Below are positions 10,546 to 21,568 of a stretch of 64,000 nucleotides of DNA, one piece after another. The position numbers and the translations under genes are program-made. Source of the stretch: Neoceratodus forsteri (taxonomy: Eukaryota; Chordata; Ceratodontiformes; Ceratodontidae); contig CM057456.1 of the NCBI GenBank assembly GCA_016271365.2, positions 612,627,501 to 612,691,500 on the forward strand, read 5' to 3'. Position 1 is the first letter of the stretch. Each line of letters opens with the position of its first letter. The notes under the pieces were generated by a model. It saw nothing but the letters and a program-made list of their open reading frames with translations, was not told the DNA's origin and made no database searches.

Positions 10546-10825
10546 AAAGTCTCCACCACTCATTCACACTAATGTGATCTACGCCGGAGGCGCTAGGACC
10601 CAGCGGGAGCAAACTCTTTGCAGGAGGGCTGGCGCCAGAGATGGAGCCACGAGGGGTGGCGCCTCGAGCCTCTTCTCATGCGGCAGTGACTATCCTGGTG
10701 TCGACCCTCCAACCGCCTCAGTTCCTTTTTCCCCACCATCGAGTGCGCTTCAGTGATGATGTCGCTCGCCCGCCGAGAGTCAAACTTCAAACTAGCAGCA
10801 TAGTTTTCAGTTTTATTATTCAAAC
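10546..10825. other. unassigned 280 bp between E3 and E4
   Basis: GC-rich sequence with no convincing coding motif. On the minus strand GGAGGCGCTAGGACC-like words recall gag regions of the E5/E7 family, but I cannot align it with confidence. Confidence 0.3.
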
Positions 10826-11856
10826 AACATGAAGTCTTGCTATATTATAGACATTAGCAGTTTGATCCAGCTCTAGAACTGCCCCGGAGTGAAATGGTTA
10901 AAACCATTCCAAAATAGAATTTTGGCACGAGAGCAGCTCTTATCTGTGTCATTTCAAACTTGAACTGTCAGATTCTTTACTCCGCCTCAGTGAACAGTCG
11001 CTCCGGAGATTTCTCCTTCTGCTCGGTTCATTTCTCGGTTTAAAAAGAGTTTTCTCGGTTGGATTTAACCGAGAATAGTTTTATTTTAACCGCAAAACCG
11101 TTCGGTTCAAGCTCTATCTGTGGTAACCGTAAGTAAATGAAGGTTTTGTCTGTGTGGAACTTGTAAGTTATCGGTTCGGTTTTGAACCGATCAGTGGGTT
11201 TAAAACTCATTTAAAACTAAAAGTTACTATTTTAGAGTGCGGTTCCTGTTCTTATCGGTTCTAAAAAGCGGATTTATTCGTTTTTCCAATACTATAAACA
11301 CGGTTAGGAACATGAGATGTCTTGCTAACTTTCACTGCGTTGAAAGGGCAAGTTTTTGGTTAGGCTGGCATTATGTCTGAGAAACCCAAAAGAAAAACCG
11401 GGCCCACTGGGTTTCAACACTGTGATGTTTGTGGGGAAGTCTTTGCCAAGGCTGACCCACACACCACATGTGTTTATTGTCTAGGGTTTGACCACCTCCA
11501 GTCAGATGAGAGACATTCAGTTTCACTTGAGAACCTTTTGGTCTCAGAGAAGAGACCCCCTTTCCAAGTTGGTCCCAGTGACTCGAACCTTGATCCTAGC
11601 TCTCCAGTGGTGGAAAGATCAGAGCAATCTAAGAGCAGGGGTCCCCTTCATTTCCCCTTCTCACGACTTGACTCTCACTACAGATGCTTCCCTTCTGGGT
11701 TGGGAGCCACATGGGCGACCTTTCCACTCAGGAGTTTGGTCCCCCAGGAATCTCTGCTCCACATCAATTTGCTGGAACTCAGAGCTGTCTTTTTAGCTCT
11801 TCAAGCTTTTTCTGCATCTGTCCACGACAAGGTGATACAAGTCAGAACAGAAACGG
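10826..11856 (+). mobile_element. E4: plus-strand DIRS deletion derivative
   Basis: It starts with the 5' terminus of the E11 subfamily (TCAAACAACATGAAGTCTTGC, then TATATTATAGACATTAGCAG). A 5' leader and the gag start at 11373 follow. After codon ~46 the gag joins the RNase H region (MRDIQFHLRTFWSQRRD) in a single step, removing most of gag and the whole RT. RNase H motifs LTLTTDASLLGW and ELRAVFLALQAF follow. The sequence ends at about 11856 against E5, which runs the other way. Confidence 0.8.
11373..11510 (+). pseudogene. E4: gag N-terminus with intact Cys/His motif
   Basis: This is the best preserved plus-strand gag start. MSEKPKRKTGPTGFQHC is followed by DVCGEVFAKADPHTTC and VYCLGFDHLQSD, with the four N-terminal cysteines and the DPH and DH histidines in place. 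The sequence then jumps to RNase H at about 11508. The joint lies within a short shared CAGA. Confidence 0.8.
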
Positions 11857-12180
11857 GATTCTTTCCTGCAACCGGTCTGGGGCGGTCCACCATTGGAGAG
11901 CGTCCCAAATCTTCTAAGTTACAGTGATCAGCTGGTCGAAATGACCGTGGCGCTGAGTCCACTGGGCAGCTAGCTCCCACTGGAGGGGGCACATGTGCAA
12001 CCTGGCCCAACAGACCACTGAGGTGCACGCTGCCATGTAACCCAGAAGGCGCAGAAAGTCCCGGGCAGGGCGCAAGTGCCCAATCAGAAATGAATGGGGA
12101 AAGGAGGAAAGAACCTCCGCCCTGTCTGCCAGAAGCCGAGCTCTGGCTTGACAAGAGTCTAGCTCTGCCCCGATGAAGGC

Positions 12181-12780
12181 CATCACCTGAGAAGGCACGA
12201 GTTCCGACTTGGCCTTGTTGATGAGTAGGCAGAGTTGGGAGCAGGTCTGGAGGGCAGGTCCCTGGATCTCTCCACCTCCTGTTGGGTGGAACCTGCTAGG
12301 AGCCAATCGTCGAGGTAAAGATAAATCCTGAACCCCCTTCCCTCGGACGCCCGAGATGGGCCGCCACCACTGCAATGTATTTGGTGAAGACCCGTGGGGC
12401 CGATGACAGGCCGAACAGCATGGCTCGGAACTCGTACAGGGTCCCTTCGACCCTGAAGCAGAGGAACCGCTGATGGGATGGACGGATTGGGACGTGAAAG
12501 AACGCATCCTGTAGATCCAGTGAACAGAACCACATGTTTCGCTCCAAGGATGGTATGATCTGGGACAGAGTGACCATCCGAAAGGTGCATGACCTGAGAT
12601 ATTGATTCAGGTCGCGCAGATCTAGAATGAAGCGCCAGCCCCCCCCCCGTCTGCTTGGACACCAGGAAGTACCTGGAGACAAAGCCTGGGTCTGCTGGAG
12701 GATCCGCCACTGGAGCTACTGTCTCCTCTCCTTGAGGAGCAGCTCAAAGATGTTGTCTTGGAGAGAAGACCGAGTCTAAG
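12181..12780 (-). pseudogene. E5: reverse transcriptase
   Basis: Readable motifs are WRFILDLRDLNQYLRS, motif A CSLDLQDAFFHVPIRPSHQ, EGTLYEFRAMLFGLSSAPRV (motif B) and, in a shifted frame, YLYLDDWLLAG (motif C). A run of C at about 12642-12650 causes one of the frame changes. It connects on one side to gag and on the other to the RNase H start (LQWELAAQWTQRHGHFDQL). Confidence 0.85.
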
Positions 12781-15284
12781 CGGATACTCTTTCCTCCCGA
12801 GGAGCGCGGGCTTGGCTTGGAGGGTACTGCTCGAATTCCAGAGGCAGTTCCTGACTGACTACTTCGAGAAACCACCTGTCCGAAGCGAAAACGGACCAGG
12901 TGGAAAGAAAGTGGTGGAGCCGGCCCCCCACGAGAGGACCCAGAGCTGACGTGACGGGAGAGGGGTTGACAGCCCCCACCCCGTCACTGAGCAGGCTTGG
13001 AGGAGGAGGATCCAGGACCTGAACCTCTGCCTCCTTTGCGGGCCTGTTGAGGTCTGGGCTTGGGCCGGGGGGCGCCAAGCCTGAGCCTGCTGCTGTCCAC
13101 CTTGGAAGGAGAACTGCTGAGCCGCAAAGGAAGAGTGCCGAAAAGGCTTCTTTTTCTTCTGCTGGTTCTTGCCTGAAGAACCCTTGGTAGAAGTAGTGTC
13201 CAAGGTGGCACTGGACTGTTCAATGCGCTGAAGGTGACCAGTCACTCCTGGGACGGACAAGTCAGTCCCAAGGAAGGGCACGTCAGTTACTTTGTGCTGG
13301 GTATTCGCCGGGAAGGAGGAGAGCCTCAGCCAAGCCCTGCGACGAGAGGCAACCGCGTTAGCCATCAAGCGGGCACAAGAATCCGTGATGCCCAGGGCCG
13401 TCTGAAGCTGTTTGGCAACAGCTCTGCCCTTATCCCGGACCTGCTTGACCGTGATCTGCATGTTCGTGGGGAGATGTGGAAGGATTTCATCCAGCGACCC
13501 TTAAAGGGCGTCAGAGAAGTGTGCCATGATGACAGTTGAACTTGCCTGACGAAGGCCCAAGGAGGAAGCCGCATAGACCTTCCTGGCTGAATGGTACAAG
13601 AGCTTGGACTCTAACAGGAGGTTGGTCAGTGTCGGCAGAACTGCCAGTACACCTGAACACAGAGGCGGTCACCAGGCTCTTGGCCGAAGGGTGCTCTGTG
13701 AACCCCGCAAGGGACCCCATGGGCACTGCATACTTGCGACCATGCAGGCAGACAGAACTGGAGAAGAGGCAGGGCGATGCCACAGTTCTAGGGCCGGTCC
13801 AACAATAGCCTCAGCCACAGGAAAGGCCTCAGTCGGTGTATTCCCTCTCTTAAGGTTGTCCATAAGAGGTTACTCTGCCTTTTTCTGGACGGGCTCCAGG
13901 GGCATCCCTGTAGATTCAAACATGAGGCAAAGAATCCCTTGGAAAGACAAGGGACCTTCCTCCGTCCATAAGCCAATGGTTGATTCATCATCCCCTGGAT
14001 GAGAATGCAATCCAGTGACGTCCGAATCTGAGGAATCCGGGTATAACGGCCGACCACCCAAGTCACCTTTGACCTGCAGAGGGCAGTCCGGGGTGACCGT
14101 GATCGACAATCGCCAGGGAAGCCTGGTGTCAGGTCTATCCTCCTTGGAAGGAGCCCCTCCCACAGGCCATTTGGGCGGTGGTTCCACTGCAATCGGTGGA
14201 GAGACCGTTCTGGGCCGAACTGGTGGTTTTGCCTGCTCTACGGGCTGAGGAGCAGATTTAATCAGCTCCGAAGGAGTCTGCTTCAGCCTAGGAGGTGAAA
14301 GTCAGGTAATGGTCAGTGTAAAAGCCGGGGCTGGCTTCAGCCCAGTCAAAATCAGCTGCTGCCACATGAGGTCCTCCTAGCGCCGGAGGTTCCAATGGAG
14401 CCTCTCCTCATCCGAGGAGGATGAGGATGACTGATGGCTATGGCTCTTCCTCGGCCTGTTGGTCGAGGGGGTCTGACACTTCGATCAAGATCGGCCAGGC
14501 TGACTCAGTCACTTGGGAGATACCGGTCGGGCCGGTGATTTCCCGGGATCAGGGACCACATGATCGATGGGAGTCCCAGCAGGCTGGATCTCATCATCTG
14601 GAAAGACCAGATTAGGAGTTCGATTGAAGGAATCGTCGACCAGAGTCTGCGACATCAGATCGATCAAGATTTCCACCTCGTTGATCAATAATTCGGTTGA
14701 CTGACCAGACCGCAGAGCCGAAAAGCCAGCAGCCGAAGACGCGATTTCAACTGAAGTTGTGACCGCATGCTCCTGGGATCGAGATCTCTCCTGCTCCCAA
14801 GAACGTCTCCATCGAGACGAAGACGAACCCGGATCCTTCTCCCACTTACGGGTTCGAGAGGAGTGCGAGCCCGCAGGCACCTCTCCCTTGGTCAGGAGAG
14901 ACTGGCACAACTTTCGGAAGGAACCCGAGAAGGTGGCACCCAGGTTGAGCGGAACGAAGAAGCACAGAGATGAATCTGCAGCACGGGCCGCTTCCTCCTC
15001 GAAGGCTTGCATGCGTTCCAACTGCTCGGCTGAGCCCGCAGACGTGGAAACCGCCCATCGAACCTCCTTGGATTTCACCGGAGGGTTCCTCTTCTCCGGC
15101 ATCCCCAGCTTCAGGTGTGAGAGACTGTCGTTAAGGACGCTGGGTGAAAGGCAAGACACAGATTCCATTTCGAGGCGCCATGGTCGACACCAAGGCAACA
15201 CATGCACGCGGTGTAGGGATCGGTGCGCAAAATCTTCTGGCCGCAAGGTCACCGACGAAATCCCGGGGAAGACTTGTCTTCCAT
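12781..15284 (-). pseudogene. E5: gag-like ORF
   Basis: The likely start is at 15284 (MEDKSSPGFRR), by comparison with MDKSTPGF in E10. The N-terminal Cys motif is partly preserved and altered. Further on there are an acidic/helical segment (AEQLERMQAFEEEAARAADS), the repeated block EVEILIDLMSQ, and the C-terminal helical region (13461 to about 13000) with NAVASRRRAWLRLSSF. It shares its layout with the E7 and E10 gags. Confidence 0.65.
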
Positions 15285-15574
15285 GATCGAAGCAGCAAAC
15301 TTGCGATCGCTAATGCAAACAATGCAATTTTTCAGTAAAACCAAAGGTTTGAAAGCCAGGGCCTACAAAATGTGTGAGCACGAAGGAGGCAACCTGAATC
15401 TTCCAGCGGAAAGGAAGATGTGGTGTCATGCGGCGGAGCAGACTTACATACAACCCAGGTGGGTGAGAGAAGCCAGCTGGAAGACTTCCGGTGAGATTTA
15501 AAGTGGAAGGGGACATGCCAAAGTGTGTGGATGAACAACATATCCACGCTCCTAGAAATTAAATTATGTGGTCA

Positions 15575-15840
15575 CCGTAATTCTTCACCTTTCAGAATAT
15601 CTTCACCATTCATTACTAGTGGGTCTGTGCTGCAGGCACAAGGACCCCGTGAGAGCAGACAGCTTTAAAATTTTAGAGCTAGGGGACCGATGCCAGGGAA
15701 CGACGCTGCCCATGAGGCAGACTCATGACGTGGCGCTCGTGGGCTGGCCAGTAACCAACGCTAGCACCCTGCTCTCCACAGTTCTGTTTGCCAGGACAGG
15801 AAACCACGGGTACGAAAAATGAAATGATGTGGCAAGGTTG
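15575..15840 (+). repeat. terminus of a third YR family (as in E8)
   Basis: The stretch ATCTTCACCATTCATTACTA, GTGGGTCTGTGCTG, GGACCCCGTGAGAGC and GGCTGGCCAGTAACC matches the reverse complement of the E8 end at 35600-35885. No coding sequence of that family follows, so this is a solo or truncated terminus directly next to the end of E5. Confidence 0.6.
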
Positions 15841-16082
15841 CCCAAAGGATAGAAAAAAGATATAGTATATAACAGGAACAAAGCAATAAAACTCTGCTAC
15901 TAGAGGAGAGAAAGAAGATGCTAGAATGGAGGGCCTAGCTAGAGGGTTAAAGGATGACCAGGACAACTGGGTCTGAGAAAGAGGAAAAAAAGACGGAGTA
16001 CAGTGGGGACCCCAAGCTCCCTGTAGGACAGCACTGCTTTCAGAAGAGTTGGCTTGCTTGTAACTGCAGTGAAACATAGAAA
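15841..16082. other. unassigned spacer
   Basis: AT-rich 240 bp with no recognised motif. It separates the third-family terminus from E6. Confidence 0.4.
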
Positions 16083-16398
16083 AGTACAGTTACATAAGAA
16101 CTTACCGTAACAGTAGATCTTCGAGAGAGGCTCTTGCAGTAGGTAATTACATATAGGACTGAAGCCGGCAGGCGCCAGGGCTCCATGGAAAAATTTCTAG
16201 CTAGCAGTCTCTGGCGAGGGACCGCCCCCACATCAGGTGACCGGCGTCGGGAGACGTCGGTATAAAGGGGCGGTCCCTCATGCTCACCTTCCAGTTCTTT
16301 CCCGCCAAAGGCCAAAAAAGAAGGGACGAAAGAGAAGCGGATATTTCCCTCACTGGAAAAGGAGCTGAAAAAGCTTAGGGGGATGGAGGGAGGGAAGG

Positions 16399-16510
16399 TA
16401 TTACCTACTGCAAGAGCCTCTCTTGAAGATCTACTGTTACGGTAAGTTCTTACGTAACTGTACTATATTACTTCAAGAGGGCTCTTGCAGTAGGTAATTA
16501 CATATAGGAC
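16399..16510. other. E6 internal complementary region
   Basis: The first half (ATTACCTACTGCAAGAGCCT to about 16465) is the reverse complement of the left terminus at 16083-16155. The second half (TTACTTCAAGAGGGCTCTTGC onward) should be the complement of the lost right terminus. The arrangement is the same as in E2. Confidence 0.85.
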
Positions 16511-16558
16511 TGAGTCCCAAGCAGTCTGGAACAAAGAGAAGCACACAGGAGGAGGAAA

Positions 16559-17569
16559 CTACTCATTGGGGATCCTCAGGCTGAGAAGGACTGAAGAAAG
16601 AAGTCCTTGCAGAACAGCCAACCCGAAGCCGGCTCTCCGGAGAGAGTGTGTCCAAACTGTAGTGTTTCGTAAAGGTATGGACAGAAGTCGAAGTTGCGGC
16701 TGCGCAAATATTCTTGAAACAGGCAGCAGAGGCCGCGACACCCCTGGTGGACTGACCCCTGACCTGACCTGACGTGGAAAGGTCTTGTGATACTTGTCGT
16801 AGCAGAAAGTTATACAGTGAGCCAACCATTCGGACAAACATTGTTTGGAAACAGCGTTGCCTTCTCTTTTGCTGGCAAAAGAGACAAATAGTTGGTCAGT
16901 CTTTCTAAGATTCTTCGTCCTGTTGGTGTAGTATCTCAGAATCCGGTGAACGTCCAAGGTATATAAAAGATACTCTCCGTGATTGGAGTGCTGCGTGAAA
17001 AAGGCAGGCAGTTCAATGGACTGGTTCAACGTAGATTCCGCTACCACCTTAGGAAGAAACTTGGGATTGGTGCGCAGAGCCACGCGTTCCTTATGGAAAA
17101 TCAGATATGGAATTTTGCACATCAAGGCCTGAAGCTTAGAGATTCTTTGAGCGGAAGTAATGGCCACTAGGAAGAGAGCCTTCCACGAAAGGAACTTAAG
17201 TTCTGCTAAGGCTGCCGGCTCAAAGGGAGGCAGCGTAAGCTTCTCAAGAATGAAATTCAAATCCCAAGGAGGGGCAGGAACCCGAATGGGAGGTCTCAAA
17301 TGAAGAACCCCTTGTAGAAAGGTCTTCACGACCTCTAGCTGAGCGAAAGTTCGTTCCCCAAAGGGAACATGATAAGCAGCAAGAGCCGCCATATGAACCT
17401 TCAAAGAGGAATGACTGAGACCCAGGTTGAAAAGATAACGCATGTAGTCCAGTAGCCACTCGACGGGGTAGGAGAAAGGATCCAAGTCTTTGGAAGAAGC
17501 CCGAATAGAAAACCTTTTCCATTGCATGGCATAGGTGGTGCAAGTGGACGGCTTCCTGGCCTCCACCAA
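16559..17569 (-). pseudogene. E6: tyrosine recombinase
   Basis: An open frame of 336 codons covers most of the protein: MVEARKPSTCTTYAMQWKRF, the helical DNA-binding part, PWDLNFILEKLTLPPFEP, and SAQRISKLQAL at the position of the first catalytic Arg. A frameshift near 16800 moves the end to another frame (16563-16841), where QSTRGVAASAA replaces the HSTR of sister copies and HTFTKHYSLDTLS carries the catalytic Tyr. Besides the frameshift, the His of HxxR is a Gln. Confidence 0.85.
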
Positions 17570-17751
17570 GATCTCTGCTACTTAAGGGGAAACCCCAAAA
17601 TGGGCTTGTGCTACGTCTGTAGGGGCCAAGCATGCAGCTGAAGGGACCTGAGGCCCGGATGGACCAGGGATCCCCGATCCTGGGTCAACAGAAGCCCCGA
17701 AAAAGGAATAGGAATCGGAGGTTCCTCTGAGTACTGTTGCAGAAGAGAGAG

Positions 17752-17865
17752 AGAACCAAACTTGCCTGGGCCAGAAGAGAGCCATGAGAATCATACGGGC
17801 CCCTTCTGAGAACCAAACTTGCCTGGGCCAGAAGAGAGTGATGAGAATCATACAGGCCCCTTCTG
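17752..17865. repeat. 57-bp tandem duplication in E6
   Basis: Two adjacent copies of a 57-bp unit beginning AGAACCAAACTTGCCTGGGC differ at only a few bases (for example GCCATGAG versus GTGATGAG). The unit encodes the conserved LIxxxWPRQxWF block of the MT-like domain on the minus strand. The duplication keeps the frame. Confidence 0.9.
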
Positions 17866-17869
17866 AGCT

Positions 17870-18407
17870 GAGCTTGTGCAGGATCCTCGGAATCAACGGA
17901 AGGTTCAAGCAACTTAGTGGAAAGGCTCGAACCAGAAGGCTGCGCAGGGGCGGCCTTACTGGGAGCGAATGCCTCCTTTGCCCCAAAGGCTCCCGACTGG
18001 CCCAAGCATGAACCAGCCGAAGGGAGCGACACCGTCTCAGACACTACCAAGACAGCAGTTGAGGAACGGTCCCCCGAGGGGGGGGCCTGAAGGGCGGCGA
18101 CCCCAGCTGAAGTTGCCGCAGCTGTGGATGAGGAGTCCCAGTGCTTCTCTTTCTTCTTAAGGCCCTCGGAAGAGGTTGAAGTCTATCAGAGTTTTTTCAG
18201 CTCCTTTTCCATGGAGGACATCTTCTTTAGTATGTGAGCCTCCAGGGACTGCTGCCTTTTTTTGCGAGTGGCCACGCTGAACTTCAGGCAGCGCTGACAG
18301 GAATCCACGGGGTGGTCAGGGCCTAGGCAGATGAGGCACAGAGAATGGCCGGCCTTGTGCGGGAGTTTGGCACCGCACGAGCCGCACTTGTTCTTGTGCT
18401 CGGACAT
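17870..18407 (-). pseudogene. E6: gag-like N-terminus
   Basis: The start at 18407 gives MSEHKNKCGSCGAKL, then HKAGHSLCLICLGPDHPVDS and CQRCLKF. This is the same CxxC...H..C..CLG.DH...C..C arrangement as in the other families. A Lys-rich coil (MSSMEKELKKL) follows, ending at a stop at 18186. Ser/Ala-rich remnants continue to about 17870. Confidence 0.65.
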
Positions 18408-18424
18408 GGTAGGGGACAACACAC

Positions 18425-20160
18425 TGAGATGTGAGGAGTTCACTCGGTTTTTTGCAGATAAGGTTGCCAGCATCAGGTCTGGCATCGGTCCGACCTCTCC
18501 TTTGAGGGATTGCAGTGGTCGGCAGGAAGTGTCATGCACCCGGTCTGTCTGGTCAGATTTTCGCCGGCCGGTGTTCACTGACGTTGAGAAGATCATCCAA
18601 ACACTGCGACCAACTAGCTGTAGTTTGGATCCGGGTCCTACACCCCGCTTAGTGGGATGTAGAAGTATCTGCCCGATCCTTGCTGACATTGTTTGGAAGT
18701 TTTTGGAGAGGGTTTTTTTCCCTCACCCCCTCAAGGAGGCGGTCGTTCGACCACACCTTAAAAAAACCCTCCTTGGATCCAGATTGTCTAGCTAACTACC
18801 GGTCTATCTCTAACCTGCCATTTGTTGGTAAGATTATTGAAAAGATGGTTGCATTACAACTGGATGATCATCTTACAACTCACAATGCCTATGATGCTCT
18901 CCAGTCTGGTTTTAGGAAGAAGCATAGCATGGAGACTGCCCTTGTCCAGGAATTGAATGATCTCCTAATGGCCAGAGATCGAAAGGCACGTACCATTCTG
19001 GTCTTTCTCGATCTCCCTCTGCTGCATTTGACACTGTAGACCATGGTGTGCTGTTGGAGTGCCTGCAGTTCTTTTGTGGGCTGTCTGGTACAATCTCAAA
19101 TGGTTCCAGTCTTACCTCATGGGCAGGTTTCAGAGAGTTGCCACTGGAATCTATTCCTCTGCCACTCACTCCCTGCCTTGTGGGGTACCACAGGGTTCCA
19201 TTCTAGCACCCTTGTTGTTTGCAGTGTATATGCTGCCATTGGGAGATGATATCAGGCAATACAGTCTGGGTTTTCACTGCTATGCAGATGATACTCAGCT
19301 GTATTTGTCTTTTCTGCCCGGGCAAGATGATGCTCCCTCCGTGATAAATAACTGCCTTGCTGAAATCAGATTTTGGATGAGTTCCAGCTGGCTGAGACTG
19401 AATCCGGATAAGACTGAGGTGTTGGTAGTGGACCCAGGTCGTCCAGCAGCGGGTTTTGGGGCTGGACAACCATCAGGCTTACTGCTCGGTGGTATGTCGC
19501 TCGCTACCTCTGATCAGGTATGTAACCTGGGCATTATTTTTGACGATGCCCTGACCTTAAAATCTCAGGTATCAGCTGTCGTCAAATCCTCTGTTTATCA
19601 TCTGAGGAATATCGCCTGGGTGAAACACCTGGTTCCACCGGGTGGTCTTCCAACATTGGTCCATGCCTTTATCACTACCCGTCTTGATTACTGCAATTCC
19701 CTCTACCTAGGGCTTGCTGGGGTTGATATCCACCACCTGCAGCTGGTGCAGAACGTGGCAGCCAGGCTTCTGACTGGGACTTCCAGATCCAACCATATTA
19801 CGCCTGTGCTCTGCGAACTGCACTGGCTGCCTGTTAGGTGGCGGATCACCTATAAGGTTGATTTATTAACCTTTAAAGACCTACATGATCAGGGACCCGG
19901 CTACCTGAAAGATCTCCTGGTACCCTACTGCCCCCTCCGTCCTCTCCGCTCTGCCAACAAGGGATTGCTGGAGATTCCCAGGGTTCGATTAAAAACATCA
20001 GGATCTCGTGCTTTTGCTTTTTCAGCACCAACCCTGTAGAATTCTCTACCTCGCTGGTTAAGAGACTGTCCAACCGTCGAGAGATTTAAAATGGAGCTAA
20101 AAACTTATTTATTTAGCTTAGCATATCCTAGCTATGGTGAATTAATTTATGTCTGTTTTT
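18425..20160 (+). pseudogene. L2-like ORF2: reverse transcriptase
   Basis: In order: CEEFTRFFADKVASIRSGI, ANYRSISNLPFVGKIIEKMV, QSGFRKKHSMETALVQELND, LVFLDL with a damaged motif A (the AAFDTVDH part is in another frame at about 19020), then an open frame 19059-20039 with LPCGVPQGSILAPLLFAVYM (motif B), HCYADDTQLYLSF (motif C), LRLNPDKTEVL and the C-terminal VLCELHWLPVRWRITYK. Frameshifts near 18790 and 19030 inactivate it. Confidence 0.85.
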
Positions 20161-20167
20161 AAAATTT

Positions 20168-20191
20168 ATATGTATGTATGTATGTATGTAT
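20168..20191. repeat. (TATG)n at the L2-like 3' end
   Basis: Six units of a tetranucleotide within the 3' UTR of the LINE. Confidence 0.9.
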
Positions 20192-20247
20192 GATCTCTCT
20201 GAACAGCGCCTTGGTTTTGAAAGGCACTTTAGAAATAAAGATGATTT

Positions 20248-21243
20248 GATCTGCCTTCCTCCAGTCCTCAGGTACCACACCATCCTCCCACAATTTGTTA
20301 AAGGGTAGTCAGTGGTGTCACTAGTTCTCTGCTTAATTCTTTTAGAATTCTGAGGTAAATTCCATCTGGCCCCATTGCTTTGTCCATCTTCAGTTTTAGG
20401 ATTTCTTTCAGAACCCTTTCTTCTGTGAAAGGACTGGGATCGACCCCTATCCAGAGTGCTTCTGTTAATTGGATTAAGCACCTCCCCCACCTCCTCTTTT
20501 GTGAATACTGAACAGAAGTATTCATTCAGTATCCCAACCCACCGTCCATTCTATTCAGCCTCACTATTCCTCCCTTTGTCTTTCTATGCTCCCTAATGTA
20601 CCTATACAAGGTTTTATCCCCCTTCTCAATCGAGTTGGCTATCTTTTCCTCAGTTTGGGCCTTTGCTATTCTGACTGCCTTACCCGCTTTCTTCTGCTTT
20701 AACTGGTACAGTTCTCTGTCCTGCTCCTTCTGTGTTTCCTTATACTTCCTGAATGCTATCTTTTTTCTCCCTTACCTTCCCCGCCACTTCTATTGAGAAC
20801 CATAGTGTTTTTTTTCTTTCGGTTTGATTTGTTTATTTGCTTCACACAAAGGCTTGTTGCCTCTGATGGCGGTTTTGATGTTTCCCCATTGTTGCTCCAC
20901 CCCACCTTCTTGCCCGTTTGCTAGTGCTTTTCTGAGGCACTCTTCCATTTTGACAAAATCAGCCCTCCTGAAGTCCTGTACTTTCACTTTTGTGTGGCTT
21001 GACTCCACATCTGAGTTTATCGTGAACCACACTGTTTGATGGTTGCTTGTTCCCAGATGGCTACCCACTTCAAGATCAGAGATCCTCTCTCCGTCCCCAT
21101 TCGAGAGTACCAGGTCTAAGATTGCTCTCTCCCGAGTGGGTTCCAAAACTAGCTGTCTGAGGCATGCCCCCTGTAGGGCATAGAGAATGGCCCCTGCTCT
21201 TGGATGTGGCTGCAGTAAAGGTGCTCCAGTCAACATCTGGCAT
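20248..21243 (-). mobile_element. CR1 LINE fragment (3' half of a split copy)
   Basis: Minus-strand CR1 ORF2: the end of the endonuclease (MPDVDWSTF at 21243, then RERAILDLVLSN, GSHLGTSNHQTVWFTI) and the linker to the first RT block (PSPFTEERVLKEILKLKMDKAMGPDGI, in pieces). It is cut by the L2-like LINE at 20247. At 21243 it is separated from its upstream half (31863-32165) by LINE-J. Multiple frameshifts are present. Confidence 0.85.
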
Positions 21244-21568
21244 GGTATGGTAAAATTTTATTTATAGTGATACAGCCATTAGGGTTCCGAAAATCCCTAT
21301 TCACAAGGCTTACCTGTTTATACAAAACAAATAGTTACAACTTTACAAATTTTTGACAATACAAAAATATAAAACATACAAAAAAATACAAATACAATAT
21401 TTTACAAAAACACCAAAAACAGGCTAATAGTCGTCTAATTTCTACATTATTTTCACCTGTTACAATAACAGCGAAAACTGAATTCATGGCTCATACCAAT
21501 TTTAAAAGCATTATGAGTAATAGTTAATTTATGTAAAAATGTGGGGAGACAATTACAACTAGAAGCTG
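21244..21568 (-). mobile_element. LINE-J: last ORF codons and 3' UTR
   Basis: The minus strand encodes STRQLLVVIVSPHFYIN and a stop at 21524. A 280-bp AT-rich 3' UTR ends in TTTTACCATACC. The last codons follow on from EMT at 28589 once E7 is ignored. The 3' end abuts CR1. Confidence 0.75.

Larger units (their letters stand above)
11857..15560 (-). mobile_element. E5: DIRS element of the E7 type lacking the YR end
   Basis: On the minus strand this holds a right terminus (15400-15560), gag (15284 to about 12781), RT (12780-12181) and the first part of RNase H (12180-11857). It breaks there against E4. The MT-like domain, YR, ICR and left terminus are absent. The terminus GATGAACAACATATCCACGC near 15530-15555 matches the right ends of E7 and E10. 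It is older than these, judging by its many frame changes. Confidence 0.8.
16083..18418 (-). mobile_element. E6: YR element of a fourth family, RT-less
   Basis: It has the same plan as E2 but different termini. The left terminus starts AGTACAGTTACATAAGAAC and has CTCTTGCAGTAGGTAATTAC. The ICR is at 16399-16510, YR at 16559-17569, and a gag start at 18407. RT and RNase H are missing: the last residues of the MT-like domain (MILMALFWPRQVWF) pass directly into gag. The gag side stops at an L2-like LINE, so the right terminus is absent. Confidence 0.8.
18419..20247 (+). mobile_element. L2-like LINE, 5'-truncated
   Basis: A plus-strand non-LTR retrotransposon carrying RT and C-terminal domains. 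The 5' border is the E6 gag start and the 3' end is (TATG)n followed by GAAATAAAGATGATTTGA. The microsatellite-like 3' end and the YADDTQLY box are typical of the L2 group. The endonuclease is missing. Confidence 0.8.
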
